A DNA stretch of 64,000 nt. Origin: Agromyces sp. CF514. Lineage in GTDB: Bacteria > Actinomycetota > Actinomycetes > Actinomycetales > Microbacteriaceae. A program made the translations under genes and the position numbers. Numbering within the stretch: position 1 is the first letter of the stretch; every line of letters begins with the position of its first letter. Positions 41,943 through 47,996 of the stretch are shown in pieces. The notes below the pieces were generated by a model. The model searched no databases. It worked only from the letters and a program-made list of their open reading frames with translations, and had not been told where the DNA came from. The stretch is taken from the NCBI RefSeq assembly GCF_900113185.1, contig NZ_FOZD01000001.1:1178001-1242000 (forward strand), written 5' to 3'.

Positions 41943-43001
41943 ATGACGCAGCACCAGCGCGCGGCCGCCCTCGGCGGCGCCGCCCTCCACCCGATCAGCA
42001 CCATCGACTACCACACGGCGGGCGAGCCCTTCCGGATCATCGCCGAGCCGGGCATGGCGATCGAGGGGGCGACGGTGGCCGACCGCCGGGAGTACGCGAT
42101 CGGCGACCCGGCCGTCGACGGGCTGCGGCGGCTGCTCTGCTTCGAGCCGCGCGGGCACGCGGACATGTACGGCGGCTTCATCACGCCGCCCGACGACGCG
42201 GGCGCGCACCTCGGCGTGCTGTTCTGGCACAAGGACGGCTTCTCGACGGCGTGCGGGCACGGCACGATCGCGCTCGGCGCGTGGGCCGTCGAGACCGGGC
42301 TGGTCGCGGTCGACCCGAGCGGCGTCACCGACGTCGTCATCGACGTGCCGTCGGGCCGGGTCGTCGCGCGCGTCTCGACCGATGGCGCGGGCGCCGTCAC
42401 GAGCGTGGACTTCGTGAACGTGCCGAGCCGGCTCGTCGCCGAGGGGTTGCACGTGTCGACGAGCCGCGGCGAGCTGACGGTCGACCTCGCCTACGGCGGC
42501 GCGAACTACGCGATGCTCGACGTCGCGCAGGTCGGACTCTCGATCGAGCCGGGCGACGTCTCGGAGCTCATCGCCCTTGGCCGCGAGGTCAAGTGGCTGC
42601 TGAACGACTCGGGTGCCGCACAGCATCCGAGCGACCCGCGCCTGAGCGGGGTCTACGGCACGATCCTGTTCGAGCGCCTCGGGCGCGACGCCGACGGGCG
42701 CCTGCACCAGCGCAACGCGACGGTCTTCGCCGACGGAGAGCTCGACCGGTCGCCCTGCGGCTCGGGCACCGCGGCGCGCGTCGCCGCACTCACGGCGCAG
42801 GGCGAGCTCGCATTCGGCGAGACCCTCGTGCACGACTCGATCGTCGGCTCGCGGTTCCATGCTCGGGCGGTCGAGCGCGCGGTCGTCGACGGCTTCGATG
42901 CCGTCGTGCCCGTCGTCACGGGCATGGCGTACCGCACGGGCACGTCGACGTTCACGGTCGACCCGCGCGACCCGCTCGTACCGGGATTCGTGCTGCGATG
43001 A
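41943..43001 (+). CDS. Proline racemase family (hydroxyproline epimerase or proline racemase)
   Basis: 352 residues. Both catalytic cysteines are present: C104 in STACGHGTIA and C272 in RSPCGSGTAAR, the pair that swaps the alpha-proton. In trans-3-hydroxyproline dehydratases of this family the second Cys is replaced by Thr, so an epimerase or racemase is favoured. Next gene is an ornithine-cyclodeaminase-family reductase, coupled through an ATGA overlap. Together they would handle (hydroxy)proline, with the second enzyme acting on the pyrroline-2-carboxylate-type product. Confidence 0.88.
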   Translation: MTQHQRAAALGGAALHPISTIDYHTAGEPFRIIAEPGMAIEGATVADRREYAIGDPAVDGLRRLLCFEPRGHADMYGGFITPPDDAGAHLGVLFWHKDGFSTACGHGTIALGAWAVETGLVAVDPSGVTDVVIDVPSGRVVARVSTDGAGAVTSVDFVNVPSRLVAEGLHVSTSRGELTVDLAYGGANYAMLDVAQVGLSIEPGDVSELIALGREVKWLLNDSGAAQHPSDPRLSGVYGTILFERLGRDADGRLHQRNATVFADGELDRSPCGSGTAARVAALTAQGELAFGETLVHDSIVGSRFHARAVERAVVDGFDAVVPVVTGMAYRTGTSTFTVDPRDPLVPGFVLR

Positions 43002-44023
43002 GCGGCCGCATCGAGGTGCTGGATGCCGCGGCCACCCGTGCTCGGCTCGGGTACCGCTCGGCCGTCGAGGCGCTCGAGGCCGCGCTGCTCGCCGGGTTCG
43101 ACCCCGCGACGGATGTTGCGCGCAGCGCAGTGCCGCTCGGCACCGCCGAGGCGCTGCTGATGCCGTCTGCCGTCGGCGACGCGGTCGGCGTGAAGGTGCT
43201 CACGGTCGCGCCGGGCAATCCGTCACGCGGGCTGCCGCGCATCCAGGGCGTGCACCTCGTGTTCGACGCAGTCACCATGGCGCCCGCGCTCGTGCTCGAC
43301 GGCGCAGCCCTGACGAGTGTGCGCACGCCCGCGGTGTCGCTGGCGGCGATCCGACGGGCGCTCGCGGCTCGCGCTGGGTCGCGCGCGGCGTCCCGCGACG
43401 CGTTGCGCGATGCGACCTCCGGCGCTGACCACCTCGGCGCGTTGCACGTCGTCGTCTTCGGCACCGGGCCGCAGGGGGTCGCGCACGTCGAAGCGCTGCG
43501 CGAGGTCTGCCCCGAGCTCGAGATCGGGTCTGTGACGCACGTCGCCCGCCACGCGCCCGCCGACCCCGCCGTGCTGCAGGGCGCGGACTTCGTCGCGGCG
43601 GCCGACGCGGCATCCGTCACCCGGGCCCTCGCCGAGGCCGGGCTCGTGATCTGCGCGACGACGGCGCGCGAGCCGCTCTTCGACTCCTCGGTGCTCGGCG
43701 ACGATGCGGTCGTCGTCGCCGTCGGCTCGCACGAGGCCGACGCACGCGAACTCGACTCCGCGCTGCTCGCGCGTGCGACGGTGGTCGTCGAAGACGTCGC
43801 GACAGCCCTCCGCGAAGCCGGTGACGTCGTACTGGCCGTGCACGACGGGCTGCTCGATCCGGCATCCCTCGTTCCGCTGTCCGGTGTCGTGACCGGGCGC
43901 GCCGGCGAGGCCGAGGGTGGCGCGGCGGTCGGCGCTGCGGCCGGCATGCGGCCCTTCGTGGTCAAGACCACGGGCATGTCGTGGGAGGACGCGGTCGTCG
44001 GATCCACGGCGCTCGCGCGCTGA
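42998..44023 (+). CDS. Ornithine cyclodeaminase/mu-crystallin family protein, probable pyrroline-2-carboxylate reductase
   Basis: 341 residues from ATG 42998, overlapping the previous stop. The OCD fold is seen in GVKVLTVAPGNPSRGLPRIQGVHLVFD, LTSVRTPAVSLAAIR and the Rossmann loop VVFGTGPQGVAHVEAL. Members are ornithine cyclodeaminases, alanine dehydrogenases or NAD(P)H-dependent pyrroline/piperideine-2-carboxylate reductases. The neighbour is a proline-racemase-family enzyme, so a reductase of cyclic imino acids fits best. A few DAAS-type segments correspond to palindrome half-sites. Confidence 0.86.
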   Translation: MSGRIEVLDAAATRARLGYRSAVEALEAALLAGFDPATDVARSAVPLGTAEALLMPSAVGDAVGVKVLTVAPGNPSRGLPRIQGVHLVFDAVTMAPALVLDGAALTSVRTPAVSLAAIRRALAARAGSRAASRDALRDATSGADHLGALHVVVFGTGPQGVAHVEALREVCPELEIGSVTHVARHAPADPAVLQGADFVAAADAASVTRALAEAGLVICATTAREPLFDSSVLGDDAVVVAVGSHEADARELDSALLARATVVVEDVATALREAGDVVLAVHDGLLDPASLVPLSGVVTGRAGEAEGGAAVGAAAGMRPFVVKTTGMSWEDAVVGSTALAR

Positions 44024-44061
44024 CGGCCGCTCGCGGCATCCGCGATCCGCAACCGTGCCGG

Positions 44062-44106
44062 CCGGGGCATCCGGGGCATCCGGGGCATCCGGGGCATCCG
44101 GGGCAT
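44062..44106 (+). repeat. CCGGGGCAT 9-bp tandem repeat x5
   Basis: Five perfect copies between the OCD-family gene and the GyrI-like gene. Each unit joins to the next as GGGGCATCC, close to the GGCATCC half-site of the window-wide palindrome. Confidence 0.95.
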
Positions 44107-44134
44107 CCGGACAGCTCGTGACCGGGGAGCGGCG

Positions 44135-44140
44135 TACGCT
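44135..44140 (+). promoter_or_regulatory. -10 element (TACGCT) of a leaderless gene
   Basis: TACGCT ends seven bases before ATG 44148; no ribosome site is visible. Confidence 0.5.
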
Positions 44141-44147
44141 CGGCGGC

Positions 44148-44798
44148 ATGACCGAGCCGACGACCGAGAAGTACGACGTCAAGCGCGCGCATCGGGCGCT
44201 GTACGCCCCGTCGACGAAGGCGTTCGTCGACGTCGACGTGCCGCCGATGCAGTACCTCGCGGTCGACGGGCACGGCGATCCGAACACGTCGGCGGCCTAC
44301 GTGCAGGCGGTCGAGGCGCTGTTCGGGGTGGCGTACGCGCTGAAGTTCGCGAGCAGGCGAGAGGTCGGGCGGGACTTCACGGTCGCGCCGCTCGAGGGAC
44401 TCTGGCGAGCCGACGACCCGGCGGCGTTCGTCGCGCGCGACAAGTCGGCGTGGAGTTGGACGATGCTCGTGCACCAGCCCGAGTGGATCGACGAGTCGGC
44501 GGTCGCCGACGCCGTCGACGCCGTGCGCGCGAAGGGGGCGAAGGCGAAGTCGGAGCCGAGTCCGGCGCTCGACCTGCTGCGGCTCGTGCTGCTCGACGAG
44601 GGGCGATCGGTGCAGATCCTGCACGTCGGCTCCTACGACGACGAGGCGCCGACCCTCGCGCGACTGCACGACGAGTGGATGCCGCAGCACGGCCTGACGT
44701 TCAACGGCCCGCACCACGAGATCTACCTCAGCGACGCCAGGCGCACGGCACCCGAGAAGCTGCGCACGGTGCTGCGACAGCCGGTGCGGCGCGTCTGA
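44148..44798 (+). CDS. GyrI-like small-molecule-binding protein
   Basis: 216 residues. The GyrI-like fold is suggested by VDVDVPPMQYLAVDGHGDPNT near the start, and then the family ending FNGPHHEIYLSDARRTAPEKLRTVLRQPV. No helix-turn-helix, so it is a free-standing ligand-binding or toxin-neutralising domain. Homologues are often found beside SRPBCC and ArsR genes, as here. Ligand unknown. Confidence 0.82.
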   Translation: MTEPTTEKYDVKRAHRALYAPSTKAFVDVDVPPMQYLAVDGHGDPNTSAAYVQAVEALFGVAYALKFASRREVGRDFTVAPLEGLWRADDPAAFVARDKSAWSWTMLVHQPEWIDESAVADAVDAVRAKGAKAKSEPSPALDLLRLVLLDEGRSVQILHVGSYDDEAPTLARLHDEWMPQHGLTFNGPHHEIYLSDARRTAPEKLRTVLRQPVRRV

Positions 44799-44817
44799 TC
44801 TCACGGACCCAGCAAAG

Positions 44818-44835
44818 TGCAACTCAAGGGTTGCG
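44818..44835. promoter_or_regulatory. ArsR-type operator 1 (diverged TGCAACTC repeat)
   Basis: TGCAACTC followed by AA and GGGTTGCG; it differs from the perfect copy 33 bp downstream at two arm positions. Confidence 0.6.
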
Positions 44836-44850
44836 CATCGCGGATGCACA

Positions 44851-44868
44851 TGCAACTCTGGAGTTGCA
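44851..44868. promoter_or_regulatory. ArsR-type operator 2 (TGCAACTC-TG-GAGTTGCA)
   Basis: A perfect 8-2-8 palindrome 26 bp before the SRPBCC gene. With operator 1 at a 33-bp interval (about three helical turns) it would put two ArsR dimers on the same face of the DNA. Confidence 0.75.
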
Positions 44869-44893
44869 CGTATTCAGCGAAGGGAACAGAATC

Positions 44894-45370
44894 ATGAGCA
44901 TGACCGACAACCAGGCATCCGTCGTCGACGAGGCCGACTTCTCCGTGCGTCGCACCATCCGCATCGCCGCGCCGGTCGAGAAGGTGTGGCGTGCAGTCAC
45001 CGAACCCGAGCAGATCTCGCGCTGGTTCGGCCGCACCGAGCTCGACGGCTCCGGCCCCGGGGCGCAGGGGAGCATCACGTTCGAGGGCTACGGCCGCGTG
45101 CCGCTCGCGATCGAGGCCGTCGACGCGCCCCGAAGCATCACGTACCGGTGGGGCAACGACGACGCGCTCGGGCACCTGCGCGACGAGCTCGACGACCACG
45201 CGACCGACTTCACGTTCACGCTCGAGCCCGTCGACGGCGGCACGCTGCTCACCGTCGTCGAGCGCGGCTTCGACCGCACCTCGAATCCGCTGCGCAACCT
45301 GTCCGAGCACGCCGAGGGGTGGGTCTCCGAACTCGACAAGCTCGTCGCGCTGCTCGAGGGCGGCGCGTGA
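44894..45370 (+). CDS. SRPBCC (AHSA1-like) domain protein
   Basis: 158 residues from ATG 44894, after AGGGAACAG. START/SRPBCC pattern: VRRTIRIAAPVEKVWRAVTEPEQISRWFG, VPLAIEAVDAPRSITYRWG, FTFTLEPVDGGTLLTVVERGFD and the long C-terminal helix EGWVSELDKLVALLEG. A ligand-binding cavity protein, often controlled by and next to ArsR in actinobacteria. Coupled with the ArsR gene (GTGA overlap). Confidence 0.88.
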   Translation: MSMTDNQASVVDEADFSVRRTIRIAAPVEKVWRAVTEPEQISRWFGRTELDGSGPGAQGSITFEGYGRVPLAIEAVDAPRSITYRWGNDDALGHLRDELDDHATDFTFTLEPVDGGTLLTVVERGFDRTSNPLRNLSEHAEGWVSELDKLVALLEGGA

Positions 45371-45684
45371 GCACCGACACCCTCGTTCCCGTGTTCGCCG
45401 CACTCGGCGACGAGACGCGGTGGTCGATCCTGGCCGCACTCGGCGAGGGCGATGCTTCGGCGTCGGCCCTCGCCGGGCGCCTGCCCGTCACGCGGCAGGC
45501 CATCGCGAAGCACCTCGCCGTGCTGCAGGAGGTCGGGCTCGTCGAACCCGTGCGCGTCGGCCGGGAGGTGCGCTTCCGCGTGGTCGGCGCGCAGCTCGGC
45601 GAGACCGCGCGCCGCCTCGACGCGATCGGCGCCGCCTGGGACCGCCGCCTCGCCGCGATCAAGGAGATCGCCGAGGGGCTCTGA
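45367..45684 (+). CDS. ArsR-family winged-helix transcriptional regulator
   Basis: 105 residues from GTG 45367. The HTH (RWSILAALGEGDASASALA, then VTRQAIAKHLAVLQEVGLVEPVRVGREVRF) is standard. No metal-binding Cys cluster (CxC) is visible, so this is a non-metal or ligand-responsive member. It very likely represses its own two-gene unit through the twin palindromes upstream of the SRPBCC gene. Confidence 0.9.
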   Translation: MSTDTLVPVFAALGDETRWSILAALGEGDASASALAGRLPVTRQAIAKHLAVLQEVGLVEPVRVGREVRFRVVGAQLGETARRLDAIGAAWDRRLAAIKEIAEGL

Positions 45685-45840
45685 GCGCTGGATGCCGGTG
45701 GCGGCCGCCCGGGGCTCGCGCACCTGGGACTCGACGTGCGCGATTCCGGACACGGCGCGCGAAACGCCGAGAAGCGGCATCCGATCTCCGCGGGTCGCGC
45801 TGCGGATCCGGAGTTGCGTACGGGCCACGGCACCCGACGC

Positions 45841-45846
45841 TACGGT
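45841..45846 (+). promoter_or_regulatory. -10 element (TACGGT) of a leaderless gene
   Basis: TACGGT ends six bases before ATG 45853; the spacing is that of a leaderless transcript. Confidence 0.55.
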
Positions 45847-45852
45847 TGACGG

Positions 45853-46320
45853 ATGGATGCCTGCGCCGCCCTCGCGGAGTCGATCGAGCGCCTCGCCGCG
45901 CGCGGGTACTCGAACCGCCGGTTCCTCAAGGAGCTCGGGCGTATCGGCGGGGTGCGCCGCGGCCCGATGTGGATCACGGATGCCGGATCGGGCGGCAGCA
46001 ACCGGCTGCGCGGCCGCGGGTTCCGCCGTCGTGTCGACGACGACACCGACGGGCAGGCGCGCCACTTCGCCGGCACCGTCGCGGTCACGGTCCGCATCGG
46101 CGGGCGCTTGTCGCAGTGGCTCACGACGCACGTGCTGCGCGACGCGCCCGACACGGCCGACGGGCGGCTGAGCGCCGAGGCGATCGAGTTCGTGCGGCTC
46201 GTGCGGTCGGGAGAGCTCGCGCAGGCGGATGCGGGCGACTGGGTTCGCCGGCGACTGTGCGCAGCGGGTGCGGCCGCCCAGGCCGGCCCGGGCGATCCGG
46301 CCGGGGCGCCGGGCGCCTGA
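45853..46320 (+). CDS. Small protein of unknown function
   Basis: 155 residues, not recognised. It is basic, with an R-rich centre (RLRGRGFRRRVDDD). A core RHFAGTVAVTVRIG, then DAPDTADGRLSAEAIEFVRLVRSGELAQADAGDWVRRRLC looks like the end of a compact helical domain. No signal peptide or membrane segment; the last 20 residues are low-complexity Gly/Ala/Pro. Single gene with a leaderless-type -10. The DAPDTADGRL string looks conserved enough to define a family. Confidence 0.6.
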   Translation: MDACAALAESIERLAARGYSNRRFLKELGRIGGVRRGPMWITDAGSGGSNRLRGRGFRRRVDDDTDGQARHFAGTVAVTVRIGGRLSQWLTTHVLRDAPDTADGRLSAEAIEFVRLVRSGELAQADAGDWVRRRLCAAGAAAQAGPGDPAGAPGA

Positions 46321-46401
46321 CCGGCCTCCGGCGCTCGACTGAGCCGAGACGTCACCTCGAGAGCGGCTCCACGGCGAGGCTCGAGGCGCTCGAGGTGCTC
46401 G

Positions 46402-47016
46402 TCACCGTGATGTGCCCACCGCGCTCGTGGGGTCGGCGAGGCCGCGCCAGATGAACGAGATCGTGGCCTCGGCGGCATCGTGCCAGGACGTGCCGTTCAA
46501 CAGGTCGTCGACGGCGAGCGTTGCGACGCCGTGCACGGCCGCGAACGCGACGAGTGCGAGCTCGGCGGCGTCGCCGGCGAGCACGGCGCCCGCGTGCTGG
46601 GCGTCGTTGATGAGGTCGACCAGGGCGGCCATGCCGGCGTGGCTCAGTTGCACGAGGTCGGCCGAGGCGTCCGCATGGTGCTTGGCCGAGTACATGTTCG
46701 CGAGGATCGCCGGGTGCTCGACGGCGAACGAGACGTAGGCGAGGCCTGCGCGACGGAACCGCTCTTCGAAGGGGGCCGGGCCGGCGGCCGCCGTGGCGAG
46801 GTCGCCGTTGAGCTGAGCGAACCCGGCGATGCCGAGCGCGTCGAGCAGCGCCTGCTTGTCGCGGAAGTGTCGCGCGGATGCCCCGTGGCTGACGCCGGCG
46901 TCGCGCGCGAGCTGTCGGAGCGAGAGCGCGGCGAGTCCGTCGACGTCGAGTGTGCGCCAGGCGTGGTCGAGGAGCACCTGTCGGAGGTTGCCGTGATGGT
47001 AGGTGCGCGCGGTCAC
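46402..47016 (-). CDS. TetR-family regulator (WHG-domain type)
   Basis: 204 residues from GTG 47016. N-terminal helix-turn-helix (LSLRQLARDAGVSHGASARHF). The C-terminal half has the TetR_C_33-like pattern YVSFAVEHPAILANMYSAKHHA and HGVATLAVDDLLNG. Divergent from the next SDR gene, with a palindrome and a strong promoter between them, so autoregulation plus control of the SDR is likely. Confidence 0.88.
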   Translation of the reverse strand: MTARTYHHGNLRQVLLDHAWRTLDVDGLAALSLRQLARDAGVSHGASARHFRDKQALLDALGIAGFAQLNGDLATAAAGPAPFEERFRRAGLAYVSFAVEHPAILANMYSAKHHADASADLVQLSHAGMAALVDLINDAQHAGAVLAGDAAELALVAFAAVHGVATLAVDDLLNGTSWHDAAEATISFIWRGLADPTSAVGTSR

Positions 47017-47039
47017 CCGATCACTCTAGCGGCATGTAG

Positions 47040-47071
47040 GCATTGACAACAATGCTGTCGCTGTCTACATT
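47040..47071 (+). promoter_or_regulatory. TTGACA-N17-TACATT promoter with GCATTG-N4-CAATGC operator
   Basis: -35 TTGACA at 47043-47048 and -10 TACATT at 47066-47071, spaced exactly 17 bp. The perfect 6-4-6 inverted repeat at 47040-47055 covers the -35, so TetR binding would block RNA polymerase. The -10 is seven bases before ATG 47079, making the transcript leaderless. Confidence 0.85.
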
Positions 47072-47078
47072 GGTGCGC

Positions 47079-47864
47079 ATGACCAGGACCTACCGCGGCA
47101 CGACCGCTCTCATCACCGGAGCCAGCTCCGGGCTCGGCGCCGAGTTCGCCACCGGCCTCGCCCGCCGAGGCTCCGACCTCGTGCTGGTCGCCCGTCGAGA
47201 GGCCAGGCTGGTCGAGCTCGCCGAGCGACTCGAGCGCGATCACGGCGTGCGGGTCACGTCGATCGCGCTCGATCTCGCGAAGCTCGACGCACCCGCCGCG
47301 CTGCGTGCGGCGCTCGACGAACGGGGCATCCGGGTGCAGTCGCTCGTGAACAACGCCGGCTTCGGCATGAAGGGCGCGTTCGCCGAGGCCGATGCGGCGC
47401 GCATCGCGGAGATGGTCAGCCTCAACGTCGCCGCGCTCGTGGGCATCACGCGCGAGTTCCTGCCCGACCTCGTCTCCGACGGCCGGGGTGTGCTCGTCAA
47501 CATCGCGAGCACGGCCGCCTACCAGCCGTGCCCGAACATGGCCGTGTACGGCGCCACCAAGGCGTTCGTGCTGAGCTTCAGCGAGGCGCTCTCCCATGAG
47601 ACGCGCGACACGGGTCTCCGGGTGCTCGCCGTGAGCCCCGGCGCGACGCGCACGGAGTTCTTCGAGGTCGTCGGCACCGAGGACGCCGCGGTCGGTCGGT
47701 TCCAGACGCCGGCCGAGGTCGTCGGGCTCGCGCTCCGCGAACTCGATCGACGCAGCACCCCGCCGAGCGTCGTCTCCGGCGGAGGCAATGCGCTCAACGC
47801 AGGCCTCGTGCGGTTCCTGCCGAGACGCGCGGCGCTCGCGATCAGCGGGTCCGTGCTGCGCTGA
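47079..47864 (+). CDS. Short-chain dehydrogenase/reductase
   Basis: 261 residues from ATG 47079. Cofactor loop TGASSGLG, NNAGFGMKG, catalytic Ser in IASTAAY and Tyr-x3-Lys in YGATKAF. The RQDL-like extra segment and the VSPGATRTEFFEV tail are typical of the DltE/YqjQ-like SDR branch that often modifies fatty or long-chain substrates. Leaderless-type start next to a strong promoter. Controlled by the divergent TetR gene. Confidence 0.88.
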   Translation: MTRTYRGTTALITGASSGLGAEFATGLARRGSDLVLVARREARLVELAERLERDHGVRVTSIALDLAKLDAPAALRAALDERGIRVQSLVNNAGFGMKGAFAEADAARIAEMVSLNVAALVGITREFLPDLVSDGRGVLVNIASTAAYQPCPNMAVYGATKAFVLSFSEALSHETRDTGLRVLAVSPGATRTEFFEVVGTEDAAVGRFQTPAEVVGLALRELDRRSTPPSVVSGGGNALNAGLVRFLPRRAALAISGSVLR

Positions 47865-47996
47865 GTCCGGGCGGGCCCGGGTCCGCGACACCTCGACATG
47901 GTGCCGCCCCCGGGGGTTCACCGCGTCGACACCCTCCGTTCAGCGCCGAACGGTCGAGTAGGCGGCGACCCCTCACATCTCGTCAGGAGCCCCTCC

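Noticed and set aside
44062..44106. Possible CRISPR-like array
   Set aside because: A perfect 9-bp tandem array without spacers; no cas genes nearby.
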